Shown: positions 44,850-54,218, numbered from the stretch's first letter. The stretch: DNA of 64,000 nucleotides from Acinetobacter guillouiae CIP 63.46 (GCF_000368145.1 NZ_KB849283.1:1266324-1330323); one strand, 5' to 3'. Notes: generated from the sequence alone by a model not told the origin. A program made the numbers and translations.

Positions 44850-44929
44850 TGCTCTTCCTGATTTATTTCAATTCATCATAGAAGCGCAATAACCTGCTGG
44901 CTTATCCAAACACGCAACACGTGTTCAGT

Positions 44930-45931
44930 TTACGAAAGCATTGTACTCATTTGAACAGGGCTCATTTTTAAAGTTTTAGAAGGTAAACACCCATAGCGTT
45001 TTTTATACAGCGTAGAAAAATGCCCTAAACTTTGGAAACCGTGACGCAACACAATATCCGTCACTGTTTCATTGGTTTGAGCATGCTGTAAAGCCAGATG
45101 TACCCGTTCAAGTCGCTGATCACGGATATACTCGACTGGGGTTTGTTGTAAATACTGGCTAAAGCCTTTTTGCAATGTGCGGATCGACACCTCACAACAC
45201 TGGCTTAAAGCCGCTAATGAAATCGGTTTTTCTAAATGATTCTGAATATATTTTTGTGCTTTTTTTAGATAGCCGGGCAAAATATGCTGTCTTTGCAAAT
45301 TAAGCTGGTCACTATAGTTATTTGGGATCTTCAATAAAATCAGTTCAATTAAATACTGGGTAAAACTCGCTGAGATAAAGCTCCAATTTTGAATATGATA
45401 ATAGGCATGGCACAAATAATTGAGGGTTTCAATAATCGAGTCTATGCCTTCCTCGGTACAGGACAGGCTCATATCAAAGACAACTGGTTCATGACTGGTA
45501 TGCCCCAACATTTTAAACAATTGGGTTTCTACATCATGTTGAGCAAGTTTTAAAATAATATTTCGGCAATGCTGATTGGTCTGGATTTGCTGTTGAGTAT
45601 GTGGATGCGTAATTGACATAATCCCGACTGACTGTAGCACCTGTTGGTCTTCTATACCGACTTTACATTGACCTTCCAGTGTCAATCGAAATAAATAAAA
45701 ATCAGAAACCTCATCAATGGTAATCATCACAGGTGCGCTATATTTAAGATCGTACAAGGCACAATTTCCAAAGCGAAAACCATTTAAACGGGTATTTAAC
45801 GGTTCACGCACTTCCACCTCAAAACGATGAGGGCTTAAATAATAACTGACCTGATCTTTAATGGTTTGATAATCATCCGATTTAAACAATAGCAGTTCAT
45901 CCAGATAATCCAATTTGAAAAACTGTTCCAT
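44930..45931 (-). CDS. AraC-family regulator of the unassigned cluster
   Basis: A 333-residue regulator. The N-terminal half (about 30-200) is an AraC_binding_2-type ligand domain (FRFGNCALYDLKYSAPVMIT). The C-terminal half (about 225-325) contains both HTHs: LEKPISLAALSQCCEVSIRTLQKGF and VTDIVLRHGFQSLGHFSTLYKKRYG. It sits in the same direction between the MFS gene and the dehydrogenase pair, so it likely controls them. The XylS/AntR type is suggested by the N-terminal domain. Confidence 0.75.
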   Translation of the reverse strand: MEQFFKLDYLDELLLFKSDDYQTIKDQVSYYLSPHRFEVEVREPLNTRLNGFRFGNCALYDLKYSAPVMITIDEVSDFYLFRLTLEGQCKVGIEDQQVLQSVGIMSITHPHTQQQIQTNQHCRNIILKLAQHDVETQLFKMLGHTSHEPVVFDMSLSCTEEGIDSIIETLNYLCHAYYHIQNWSFISASFTQYLIELILLKIPNNYSDQLNLQRQHILPGYLKKAQKYIQNHLEKPISLAALSQCCEVSIRTLQKGFSQYLQQTPVEYIRDQRLERVHLALQHAQTNETVTDIVLRHGFQSLGHFSTLYKKRYGCLPSKTLKMSPVQMSTMLS

Positions 45932-45964
45932 TCTTTCACTCCCTGATTATGGATTGACCAAACA

Positions 45965-46002
45965 AGTCACAAAGCCCATTACAAAGAATGGGCGTTGTGA
46001 CT
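45965..46002 (-). terminator. Long hairpin after the MFS gene
   Basis: GTCACAA/TTGTGAC outer arms and GCCCATT/AATGGGC inner arms form a stem of about 14 bp with one mismatch and a 6-base loop. It lies 20 bp past the MFS stop on the minus strand. The T-run is weak. Confidence 0.55.
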
Positions 46003-46021
46003 GATTGAGAACACCATTGGA

Positions 46022-47365
46022 TTAAGAGGCATGTTCCTGCTGCATACTGGCGCTAAATGCCTTACAGCCCTTTTTCAATAAGATAAATGCCAACACACAT
46101 GAAATCGTACCCACGATAGACAAAGACATCCCCACCATTAGTGGATTTTCAAAAATTTTATCTGTAATCAATGCCACCAACGTGGTACCGATCCCAACCG
46201 CAACCAAATTACTGATCAGCAAAAACACGGCTGAGATTTGTGCACGCAACTGATTCGGTGCCAGCATTTGCATTGCTGTGGTTGAAATTGGCATTGGGAA
46301 AGAGGCAAAAAACATAGCAGGGACCAGAAATACCACAGAAAGCCACAGCTCATTGACTTGGGTAAAGACCATAATTGGTAAAATTAATCCTACGATTCCG
46401 ATCACCCCCGTAATCATTGGCGCGTCCTTACGTCCTTTTTGAATAAACCAGTCATTGAGCCAGCCTGCACAGAATACGCCAAGAATATTTGCCACCAATA
46501 ACACCGTGCCTAGCATATAGCCTGCTTCTGTCGGTGTAAGGCCAAACTTACGCATGTAAAATGCTGGTGACCAACTAATCAGGCAATACAGCGCCATTGC
46601 ATAGAAAGTAAAACCTAAATAATGGCAAGTAAAAGTACGACTATGTTTTTTGATAAACTTAAACGCATCTTTCATATTGGTCTTTTCAACTTGACCTTGT
46701 GCATTTAAACGCTGACCTTTTCGTTGCGGTTCTCTCACCGTAAGTAACACCAGTAAGCCAATAAACACTCCAGGTAAGCCTACGATAATAAATGCCGCCT
46801 GCCATGCTCTTAATGCACCAAATAAAGGAACCTGAATGGTGTCCATATTTTTAAGCAAGCCAATCACATAACCGCCGACCAGAAAAGCAATCCCTCCACC
46901 GACAAATGAACCAATTGAATATACTGCAACAGCACGGCCTAATTTGTCCTTGCTAAACATATCACTAAACATTGAATAAGCTGCAGGAGATAAAGCGGCT
47001 TCGCCCACCCCAACACCCATACGGCTTAAAAACAGTTGAATAAAGTTTTTACTTAAGCCACAGAATGCAGTTGCAATGCTCCAAAATACCACCCCGACTG
47101 CAATAATTTTTGGTCGAGAAAATCGGTCTGCCAAATAGGCCAGTGGCAACCCCATAAAGGCGTAAAACAATGAAAAGGCAAGACCATGTAATAGACTAAA
47201 TTGGGTATCTGACAAACCTAGATCAGCCTTAATCGGTTCAATCATCAGTGCCAGTATTTGCCGATCTATAAATGAAAATATATAAGCCAACATGCAAAGT
47301 GAAACAACATACCATGCATATGTATTTGAATGAGAGCCTGTTGACTCTGGTGAGTGAGTATCCAT
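46022..47365 (-). CDS. MFS transporter, spinster-like
   Basis: A 447-residue, 12-helix transporter. The start at 47365 (MDTHSPESTG) is preceded by GGAAG; the longer frame to 47455 adds an implausible basic leader. The N-terminal half has SFIDRQILALMIEPIKADLGLSDTQFSLLHG and the MFS loop 2-3 motif (YLADRFSRPKIIAVG), and the GVGEAALSPAAYSMFSDMF helix typical of spinster-like members. Such transporters import organic acids in catabolic clusters, so it probably brings in the substrate for the two dehydrogenases. The substrate is unknown. Confidence 0.82.
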   Translation of the reverse strand: MDTHSPESTGSHSNTYAWYVVSLCMLAYIFSFIDRQILALMIEPIKADLGLSDTQFSLLHGLAFSLFYAFMGLPLAYLADRFSRPKIIAVGVVFWSIATAFCGLSKNFIQLFLSRMGVGVGEAALSPAAYSMFSDMFSKDKLGRAVAVYSIGSFVGGGIAFLVGGYVIGLLKNMDTIQVPLFGALRAWQAAFIIVGLPGVFIGLLVLLTVREPQRKGQRLNAQGQVEKTNMKDAFKFIKKHSRTFTCHYLGFTFYAMALYCLISWSPAFYMRKFGLTPTEAGYMLGTVLLVANILGVFCAGWLNDWFIQKGRKDAPMITGVIGIVGLILPIMVFTQVNELWLSVVFLVPAMFFASFPMPISTTAMQMLAPNQLRAQISAVFLLISNLVAVGIGTTLVALITDKIFENPLMVGMSLSIVGTISCVLAFILLKKGCKAFSASMQQEHAS

Positions 47366-47728
47366 TTTTCTTCCTTGTCCATGCATTTTTATGATTGGTA
47401 TCTTTAAGAAGATGTCGCTTATTCGAGGAAATATCCATTTCCTATCCACCTTCATAAAGAAAAGCTTACCACACTATAGTTATTTTTACATGGAATTTTC
47501 CATGTTATTTTAAGTATATAGTTATACCTTTTACTTCACAATGCTCAACTCGAACCAATTTATTTTATTTAAAATAATAGATATCAATAAGATACTATAT
47601 TTTTAAATTGTAAATTATTTTTGGGAGCGTTCTTGAAACATACGTTAAAAATTTAATTTTAAAATAATATTGAATTTTACATTTATTTTTACATAATATA
47701 AAAAATACACCTCTCATAGGAAATGGAT
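47366..47728. other. Divergent regulatory region of the MFS and NTF2-like genes
   Basis: AT-rich; no gene is supported. It contains an 18-bp palindrome ACATGGAA-TT-TTCCATGT (47488-47505), the shared 45-bp element (47494-47538), and the two arms of a perfect 15-bp inverted repeat (47431-47445 and 47716-47730). Confidence 0.5.
47494..47538 (-). promoter_or_regulatory. Shared 45-bp regulatory element, copy 2 (MFS promoter)
   Basis: AATTTTCCATGT, 8 variable bases, GTATAT, two bases, TTATACCTTTT, three bases and TTCA. It aligns without gaps to 13338-13382. It overlaps the 18-bp palindrome and lies 129-173 bp upstream of the MFS start. Confidence 0.55.
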
Positions 47729-48121
47729 ATGCCGCTGTCAAAACAAGATGCAATTGAAAGTATACATAGCATGCACGTACTGATTGAACGTATTTTTAAC
47801 GGGAAACATACAGAACAAGATCTTCCCCTACTTATTGAATATTTTTCCGATCATTTTGAGATGGTCGGTGCAGCTGGAAAGCGTTTTTCCTTGGCCGATG
47901 TCAAAGGGCTGTTTAGCAATAATCAGGGCAAGATGCCAGATCTAAAGATCGAAATTTATGATGAACAAATTTTGATGCAAAGTGAACAAAGCATTGTTCT
48001 CACCTATACTGAAAAACACACCAAGGAATCAGGAGTTCTAGTTCGACGTTCTTGTGCGCTGATTGAAGAAATTCAAGGAAAAATGCAGTGGAGTTACTTA
48101 CAGGAGACTTTTTTACCTTAA
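47729..48121 (+). CDS. NTF2/SnoaL-like (DUF4440-type) protein
   Basis: A 130-residue protein with an alpha+beta cone pattern: FNGKHTEQDLPLLIEYFSDHFEMVGAAGKRFSLADVKGLF, then strands ending in MQWSYLQETFLP. Such proteins are small hydrolase, isomerase or ligand-binding domains. ATG 47729 has AGGA 7 bp upstream; ATG 47723 is too close. It is divergent from the MFS transporter and shares its regulatory region, so it may belong to the same unassigned catabolic system. Confidence 0.6.
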   Translation: MPLSKQDAIESIHSMHVLIERIFNGKHTEQDLPLLIEYFSDHFEMVGAAGKRFSLADVKGLFSNNQGKMPDLKIEIYDEQILMQSEQSIVLTYTEKHTKESGVLVRRSCALIEEIQGKMQWSYLQETFLP

Positions 48122-48513
48122 ATAGCGGTTAGTCTTAATAACTTCATTTTTCAATGCAACGCTTTAAGTTCAATAAGATATCAATTTAGAATATAAATGA
48201 TTGAATTGCGACTTAAAGCTTAGCCTCCCCCCGTTTTGGCAAACACTTTGTCCATTTTCATCCCCAACATTAAAATTTTACTTAAAAAACAAAATTACGG
48301 CGAAGTTCAATTCAAAAATATTATTTATTTCAAAAGTATGCATCTTGTTATGTATAAAACAGATTGAAAAATCCTATCGCAATCTCCTCCACAAAAATGT
48401 ATCCAAGCATTTAATCTGCATAAAGTGGATAAACACATGGAAAATCTGGATAGAGCCTTTCTTTAAATCGCGGTTCAATCAAACAAAGGACTGATTGGAT
48501 AGAGGAAGAGCCC
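48122..48513. other. Leader region of antABC
   Basis: No gene is supported, although one frame is open. The right half carries XylS-type boxes at 48417-48452. The left half shows nothing clear. Confidence 0.5.
48417..48452 (+). promoter_or_regulatory. XylS/AntR-type operator (two direct boxes) upstream of antA
   Basis: TGCA-TAAAGT-GGATA (48417-48431) and TGGA-AAATCT-GGATA (48438-48452) are direct repeats 21 bp apart. They fit the XylS-family box TGCA-N6-GGNTA and its usual spacing. A possible -10 TTCAAT lies at 48474-48479. They end 61 bp before the antA ATG. Confidence 0.75.
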
Positions 48514-49929
48514 ATGACTGCACGTAACCTCGCCGAATGGCAAAATTTTGTACACAGCTGTATCGATTTTCGACCAAATGATGGTGTTTATCGAATTGCT
48601 CGCGATATGTTTACCGAACCAGAACTATTTGATCTCGAAATGGAACTCATTTTTGAAAAGGTCTGGATTTACGCTTGCCATGAAAGTGAAATTGCCAATA
48701 ACAATGATTTCATTACAGTACAGATTGGCCGACAACCGATCATTATCAGCCGTGATGGTAAAGGCGAACTACATGCCATGGTCAATGCCTGTGAGCATCG
48801 TGGTGCAACCTTGACCCGTGTGGCCAAAGGCAATCAGTCTGTATTCACCTGCCCGTTTCATGCTTGGTGTTATAAGTCGGATGGGCGTTTGGTTAAGGTC
48901 AAAGCGCCAAATGAATATTGTGAAGATTTTGATAAATCTAGCCGTGGTTTAAAACAAGGCCGTATTGCCAGCTATCGTGGATTTGTTTTTGTCAGTCTGG
49001 ATACTCAGGCTACAGATTCACTGGAAGACTTTTTAGGTGATACTAAAGTGTTTCTTGACTTGATGGTTGATCAATCACCAACGGGTGAGCTTGAAGTATT
49101 ACAAGGTAAATCTGCTTATACTTTTGCAGGCAACTGGAAACTACAAAATGAAAATGGTCTGGATGGCTATCACGTTAGTACCGTGCATTATAACTATGTT
49201 TCCACCGTTCAACATCGCCAGCAAGTTAACGCAGCCAATGGCAGTGAACTTGACACACTTGATTATAGTAAATTAGGTGCGGGTGATGCCGAAACGGATG
49301 ATGGTTGGTTTAGCTTTAAAAATGGACATAGTGTGCTGTTTAGTGATATGCCAAATCCAGCGGTACGTCCTGGTTATGATGTGGTGATGCCTTATCTGCT
49401 GGAAAGGTTTGGGGAAAAGCGTGCTAAATGGGCCATGCACCGTTTACGTAACCTCAACCTTTATCCAAGCCTGTTCTTTATGGATCAGATCAGTTCACAA
49501 CTGCGTATTGTCCGGCCTGTGGCATGGAATAAAACCGAAGTCATCAGCCAATGTATTGGTGTCAAAGGTGAATCAGCGGAGGCACGTCGTAACCGTATTC
49601 GTCAGTTTGAAGACTTTTTCAATGTATCAGGATTGGGTACACCAGATGATCTGGTGGAATTCCGCGAACAACAAAAAGGCTTTCAGGGCCGTTTAGAACG
49701 CTGGAGTGATATCTCACGCGGTTATCATCAATGGAATTATGGCCCATCACAAAATTCACAAGATCTTGGTATTGAACCCGTGATCACAGGGCGTGAATTT
49801 ACTCATGAAGGGCTATATGTCAACCAGCATGGTCACTGGCAACGCCTGCTCCTCAATGAACTCAATAAAAAAGCACTTAAGATGCAAGAAGTCACTTTTT
49901 TAAATCAATCTGTTACGGATGAGGTGTAA
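48514..49929 (+). CDS. antA: Anthranilate 1,2-dioxygenase large subunit
   Basis: A 471-residue Rieske oxygenase alpha subunit. With AntB and AntC it converts anthranilate to catechol, CO2 and ammonia. The Rieske cluster uses CEHRGATL and CPFHAW; the catalytic iron uses the His residues in NGLDGYHVSTVH and a C-terminal Asp. Length and sequence closely follow the ADP1 AntA I recall (MTARNLAEWQNFV start). GAGGAAGAGCCC precedes the ATG. The product catechol enters CatA. BenA is a homologue, but the residues and context favour anthranilate. Confidence 0.94.
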   Translation: MTARNLAEWQNFVHSCIDFRPNDGVYRIARDMFTEPELFDLEMELIFEKVWIYACHESEIANNNDFITVQIGRQPIIISRDGKGELHAMVNACEHRGATLTRVAKGNQSVFTCPFHAWCYKSDGRLVKVKAPNEYCEDFDKSSRGLKQGRIASYRGFVFVSLDTQATDSLEDFLGDTKVFLDLMVDQSPTGELEVLQGKSAYTFAGNWKLQNENGLDGYHVSTVHYNYVSTVQHRQQVNAANGSELDTLDYSKLGAGDAETDDGWFSFKNGHSVLFSDMPNPAVRPGYDVVMPYLLERFGEKRAKWAMHRLRNLNLYPSLFFMDQISSQLRIVRPVAWNKTEVISQCIGVKGESAEARRNRIRQFEDFFNVSGLGTPDDLVEFREQQKGFQGRLERWSDISRGYHQWNYGPSQNSQDLGIEPVITGREFTHEGLYVNQHGHWQRLLLNELNKKALKMQEVTFLNQSVTDEV

Positions 49930-49931
49930 CC

Positions 49932-50423
49932 ATGTCTCTAGAACTTCATTTTGCAGTGTCTCAATTCCTTTATAAAAAGGCGGAACTATGTGATCGCTAT
50001 GATTGGGATGCTTATCTCGAACTCTATGATGAAGACAGCGAATATCATATCCCACAATGGATTGATGACCATCACTACGTTGAAGATCCCAATCAAGGCT
50101 TGTCCTATATTTATTACCCCGATCGTTCAGGACTTGAAGATCGTGTGTTCCGTATCCGCACTGGAAAAGCGGCTTCTGCAACGCCTTTACCGCGCACTCA
50201 ACATAATATTCACAATGTACAAGTAAAGACTCAAGAAGATGGTTTGGTTGAGGCAAAGGTAAGCTGGCGCACGCTTTATAATCGTCAGGGCCTTGAAGGG
50301 TGCTTTTATGGTCATGCCACTTATTTACTCCGCCCAACTGAAGATAGCTTCCGTATTCGTCGTCAACACAGCGTATTGCTTAATGACAAGATAGATTCGG
50401 TTCTCGATTTCTATCACGTCTAA
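49932..50423 (+). CDS. antB: Anthranilate 1,2-dioxygenase small subunit
   Basis: A 163-residue beta subunit (NTF2-like) of the dioxygenase. Features include RYDWDAYLELYDEDSEYHIPQW, a Tyr-rich GLSYIYYPDRSGLEDRVFRIRTG stretch and the C-terminal FRIRRQHSVLLNDKI. It starts 2 bp after antA with GAGGTGTAACC as ribosome site, and antC follows 11 bp downstream. Confidence 0.93.
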   Translation: MSLELHFAVSQFLYKKAELCDRYDWDAYLELYDEDSEYHIPQWIDDHHYVEDPNQGLSYIYYPDRSGLEDRVFRIRTGKAASATPLPRTQHNIHNVQVKTQEDGLVEAKVSWRTLYNRQGLEGCFYGHATYLLRPTEDSFRIRRQHSVLLNDKIDSVLDFYHV

Positions 50424-50434
50424 GGAGAAATACA

Positions 50435-51466
50435 ATGAGTCATTCTGTTGCACTCAACTTTGCCGATGGTAGAACATTTTTTATCGCAGTACAGGAAGAC
50501 GAATTGCTGTTGGACGCAGCGGTTCGTCAAGGAATCCACCTCCCGCTCGATTGCCGTGAAGGTGTTTGTGGAACCTGTCAGGGGAAATGTGAAACGGGTA
50601 TTTATGAACAAGAATATGTTGATGAAGATGCATTAAGCGAACGTGATTTGGCTGAACGTAAAATGCTGGCTTGCCAGACACGGGTTAAGTCTAATGCCGC
50701 TTTTTATTTCGATCATAGTTCCGAAATCTGTAATGCGGGTGAGGCTTTAAAAATCACCACGGTAGTTACTGCTGTTGAATTGGTTTCAGAAACCACCGCG
50801 ATCTTGCATCTGGATGCCAGTAGTTTTGACAAGGAACTGAATTTTTTACCAGGTCAATATGCACGTTTACAAATTCCAGAGACTGACGATTGGCGTTCTT
50901 ATTCATTTGCCAATCGTCCCAATGCCAATAATCAACTTCAGTTTTTAATTCGTCTGCTGCCAGATGGTGTAATGAGTAATTATCTCAGAGAACGTTGTCA
51001 GATCGGACAAAGCCTGATGATGGAAGCGCCTTTAGGGAGTTTTTATCTACGTGAAGCTGAACGCCCTCTGATCTTTATTGCAGGTGGTACAGGTTTATCG
51101 GCTTTTTTAGGTATGCTCGATAATATTGCCGATCAACCAAATCAACCCTCAGTGCAACTCTATTATGGTGTCAATACAGAAGCCGATCTATGTGAACAAA
51201 AGCGTTTGATCGCCTATGCAGAAAAGATCAAAGACTTTAGTTATCATCCGATCATTTCAAGCGCCTCAGAACTATGGCAAGGAAAATCAGGCTATATCCA
51301 TCAACATCTGGATAAACAACAACTTCAACAACAACGCTTCGATATGTACTTATGTGGCCCGCCACCGATGATCGAAGCCGTCAAATCTTGGCTAGATGAG
51401 CAGTCTATCGAAGATTGTTCTATTTACAGTGAGAAATTCTTACAGAGCAATACGGTAAGAACTTAG
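50435..51466 (+). CDS. antC: Anthranilate 1,2-dioxygenase reductase
   Basis: A 343-residue electron-transfer protein. The N-terminal plant-type 2Fe-2S domain has CREGVCGTCQGKC and a late Cys in MLACQTR (about residues 40-75). The FAD domain (about 105-205, RSYSFANRP) and NAD domain (about 210-335, IFIAGGTGLSAFLGML, MYLCGPPPMIEAV) follow, as in BenC. It delivers NADH electrons to AntA. AAGGAG lies 8 bp before the ATG. Confidence 0.93.
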   Translation: MSHSVALNFADGRTFFIAVQEDELLLDAAVRQGIHLPLDCREGVCGTCQGKCETGIYEQEYVDEDALSERDLAERKMLACQTRVKSNAAFYFDHSSEICNAGEALKITTVVTAVELVSETTAILHLDASSFDKELNFLPGQYARLQIPETDDWRSYSFANRPNANNQLQFLIRLLPDGVMSNYLRERCQIGQSLMMEAPLGSFYLREAERPLIFIAGGTGLSAFLGMLDNIADQPNQPSVQLYYGVNTEADLCEQKRLIAYAEKIKDFSYHPIISSASELWQGKSGYIHQHLDKQQLQQQRFDMYLCGPPPMIEAVKSWLDEQSIEDCSIYSEKFLQSNTVRT

Positions 51467-52047
51467 TTTTAACAACAAAATGCGTGTCATATCTTAAGAT
51501 ATGACACCAACTCACAGCAGGATTAAGCTCAAGATGATTCAAATCTTAATTGAGCAACAAAACTTATTAAATAGCGAAATCATATGATGATTTATTGATT
51601 GAATTTGGATATTTTTTCTACGTGGCCTGATTATTTCAGTTTGTGATATCCTGATATTTAAAATAATATGAGTATTTTTAATATAATTATATTATTCAAT
51701 AAGTTAAACCAATAAAAACAACCAAAAATAAATTGATCATTTTAGTCAGATTTGCTATACATAGAGATAGATCTTAAGGAATAGGATCATATAAAGAGTA
51801 CAAAGCATGATCAACGCTATCCTTTATTTTTTAAAAAATACTATGACGTTTTTTTTTGATTTGATCACGCCAAACTAGACTAAAAATATGTTGTATCGAG
51901 GTATTTTACTTGGTCTATTTTTTGCTTAACTCTTTATATCACTGCCAGCCACTTAAAGTTTTAAGTATTGTTTAATGCAGTTTTAATCAGGTCATCATGT
52001 GACATAAAGATTAGCTGTAATAAACAAGCCAGCCAAAAGGAATATTT
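51467..52047. other. Intergenic stretch between antC and the AraC regulator
   Basis: About 580 bp, AT-rich. It holds a 24-bp perfect palindrome at 51484-51507 just after antC. I see no gene in the rest. Confidence 0.5.
51484..51507. terminator. 24-bp perfect palindrome after antC
   Basis: GTGTCATATCTT and its exact complement meet at a central TTAA. There is no T-run, so it may be a factor-dependent terminator hairpin or a binding site. It lies 17 bp past the antC stop. Confidence 0.5.
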
Positions 52048-53106
52048 ATGAGTCAGGTCGATCCTACTATGGAATTCAATGGACGTCATTTACAACAATG
52101 CCCCATTTTTTCATCGCAAAACTTAGTCTTTCAGCATCAAGACTTGGGCGAAACCTGCAAAAGTGTTGGGCAAATCTTCAAACCGCATCTATTAAAAATC
52201 GTACAACAACAAAACGATTTTCACTCATCCATGCACCATCTTAAAGCAGGACGATTATCCATCAGTCGTCTTGAATACAGTGCCGATGTCTATATTGAAC
52301 CTGACCATTTAGAAAAATTTTATCTGATTCAAATCCCAACACAGGGATATGCAGAAATTGAAATGAATCAACAAAAATTTATTTCTTATCCGCAAGTTGC
52401 CTCTCTAATTTCACCCGAACAATCGCTAAAAATGCGCTGGCATGCCAACTCCCCACAGCTGATTCTCAAAATTGATAAAGATGACCTTTTACAGCACTGC
52501 CGCCAGCATCTTCCAGACGCACAGCAGCACCCTCCTATTTTTGAACCCAAGCTTGATCTTTCTACCCAAGGTGGTGCTTATTTTTTCCAATTGATGCGTA
52601 CATTGATGGATGCGCTTGCTTGTGAACAGCATCCTTTGCATCACCCAATGGCATTTAAGCAGTTTGAATCCAGTCTATTTAATGCCCTGATTTACGGCCA
52701 AGCCAACAGCTTATTGCATCAAATCGATCAGTACAGAGAAAAAGCCATTTCACCTTATTTTGTCAAACGTACCGAAGCCTATATGCGTGAAAATCTACAC
52801 GCAAATTTAACCATTGAACAATTGGCTGAACAGGCAGGCGTAAGCGTACGTACATTATTTGCAGGATTTAAAAGCTTTTTAAACACTACTCCAATGTCAT
52901 ATTTAAAAGAGTTGCGTTTTGAACAAGCGCATATGGAACTCCTACAAAATGAGCATGTCTCAGTCACAGATGTCGCGTTTAAATGGGGCTTTAGTCATCT
53001 TGGACGTTTTTCTCAGGAATATAAACGTCGTTATGGTGAATTACCCTCTTGTACACGCCGTAGCACCCTTGAACAGCAAGATCTTAGGTTTAAGCCATAT
53101 TCTTAA
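52048..53106 (+). CDS. antR: AraC/XylS-family regulator, probably AntR
   Basis: A 352-residue regulator with an AraC_binding_2-type N-terminal domain (about 50-220, YLIQIPTQGYAEIEMNQQKFISYPQVASLISPEQ) and a C-terminal AraC DNA-binding domain (about 250-345): LHANLTIEQLAEQAGVSVRTLFAGFKSFL and VTDVAFKWGFSHLGRFSQEYKRRYG. AAAAGGAATATTT precedes the ATG. It stands between antABC and the convergent indole operon, both of which carry TGCA-N6-GGATA-like boxes, so it may control one or both. The name AntR is from position and is not certain. Confidence 0.75.
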   Translation: MSQVDPTMEFNGRHLQQCPIFSSQNLVFQHQDLGETCKSVGQIFKPHLLKIVQQQNDFHSSMHHLKAGRLSISRLEYSADVYIEPDHLEKFYLIQIPTQGYAEIEMNQQKFISYPQVASLISPEQSLKMRWHANSPQLILKIDKDDLLQHCRQHLPDAQQHPPIFEPKLDLSTQGGAYFFQLMRTLMDALACEQHPLHHPMAFKQFESSLFNALIYGQANSLLHQIDQYREKAISPYFVKRTEAYMRENLHANLTIEQLAEQAGVSVRTLFAGFKSFLNTTPMSYLKELRFEQAHMELLQNEHVSVTDVAFKWGFSHLGRFSQEYKRRYGELPSCTRRSTLEQQDLRFKPYS

Positions 53107-53149
53107 ACAACCGATGAGATTTAGTTAGAGCTTTTATTCATTATAAATA

Positions 53150-53183
53150 ATTAAAAAACCTATTTAGACGTATCTAAATAGGT
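53150..53183 (-). terminator. Terminator of the indole operon
   Basis: ACCTATTTAGA and TCTAAATAGGT form an 11-bp stem with a 4-base loop; on the minus strand TTTTTT follows directly. It lies between the convergent regulator and outer-membrane protein genes. Confidence 0.85.
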
Positions 53184-53221
53184 CAAGTATATCTGTCAGT
53201 ATGTTGCCATAGCGTTTCAAA

Positions 53222-54169
53222 TCAGAAGTGATGAATATAGCGTAATTGCAAACGAGTTCCTTCAGGACGATTTTTTGCATCCTGTTCAAAATAGGCATTT
53301 GTCACGATATGATCATGTTTAGAAAAGCTATACATCGCCCCCGGTCCAATCGCCCACACTTGTTCACGTGTGCCTGTTAATTTTTCACCCTCTACTTCCG
53401 TGTCAGTAATTTGCTTGAGCCAGTAACCATTGATCCCTAAGCGTAATTGTGGTGTAAGCGCATAGTCGGTTGCAAAATTGGCATGGATCGCTTGCCCTGC
53501 CTGAATATCATCTGCAAGACCGAAGCTATAATTTGGATCATCATTTTTAAAATTGTACAAATAGTGCAGACGTGTAGAAACCGTCCACTTTGGATTAAAC
53601 CAATAAGTTGCTGCCCAGTATGGATCAAATGAGACGGCATTATTGCCCGGATTAATATTTTTATTCTGATCATATTTCCCTGTCGGTAAATTGACCTGAA
53701 ATTCAAAACGTTGTACGAATTTGGGCCCATCTTTGCCCATGACTGGGTCAAACTGGATAAATGGCCCAATCATCAGATCACCAAAACCCCCTTGGGCTTT
53801 AATCGCGGCATTATTTAAACCATCATCCATATCCATTTTACTGACAAATGGAATCAGCACATTCAATCCTAACGATGCGTGTTCACCTACACGCACATCG
53901 GACAGATAACTAACTTGTTCAACAATGACTTGATAATTTAAGTCGGTCTTGGGTAAAGCTAACCGATGAGCTTGATTGTCTTTTAACTTGTTCGAATCAT
54001 AATTTTGCAGATACGTTTGAGAATACCACCCCGGCCCAGCAGGCAGTCCACCATCCAGAAAACTGGTCATGCCCAGATTCACTGTCGGCAAGTCATATGC
54101 CTGTGCTGCAACCGCTGTTAAGACCACTGTTCCAGCAAGAAAACCTCTTTTGATCACATTATTTTTCAT
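53222..54169 (-). CDS. Outer-membrane protein, phenol-degradation MetA (SphA-like) family
   Basis: A 315-residue protein with a signal peptide (cleavage after AQA, near residue 24). The mature N-terminus YDLPTVNLGMTSFLDGGLPAGPGWYSQTYLQ and the strand pattern with a C-terminal LRYIHHF match the Phenol_MetA_deg/SphA family of outer-membrane proteins found in aromatic degradation operons. It is the last gene of the indole-oxidation operon, 49 bp after the flavin reductase. Uptake of hydrophobic indole-type compounds is an inference. A distant relative lies at 2163-3044. Confidence 0.75.
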   Translation of the reverse strand: MKNNVIKRGFLAGTVVLTAVAAQAYDLPTVNLGMTSFLDGGLPAGPGWYSQTYLQNYDSNKLKDNQAHRLALPKTDLNYQVIVEQVSYLSDVRVGEHASLGLNVLIPFVSKMDMDDGLNNAAIKAQGGFGDLMIGPFIQFDPVMGKDGPKFVQRFEFQVNLPTGKYDQNKNINPGNNAVSFDPYWAATYWFNPKWTVSTRLHYLYNFKNDDPNYSFGLADDIQAGQAIHANFATDYALTPQLRLGINGYWLKQITDTEVEGEKLTGTREQVWAIGPGAMYSFSKHDHIVTNAYFEQDAKNRPEGTRLQLRYIHHF

Positions 54170-54218
54170 TTTCGATCCCCGAAAAAATCACGATCAAAAT
54201 TGATCGTGATTGTTGCTG

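Noticed and set aside
47366-47455. Upstream in-frame extension of the MFS gene
   Set aside because: It adds a basic, non-family leader and runs through an inverted-repeat arm; ATG 47365 has a good ribosome site.
48201-48494. Plus-strand ORF of 97 codons upstream of antA
   Set aside because: Composition is that of AT-rich non-coding DNA, it covers the XylS-type boxes, and no ribosome site or family is visible.
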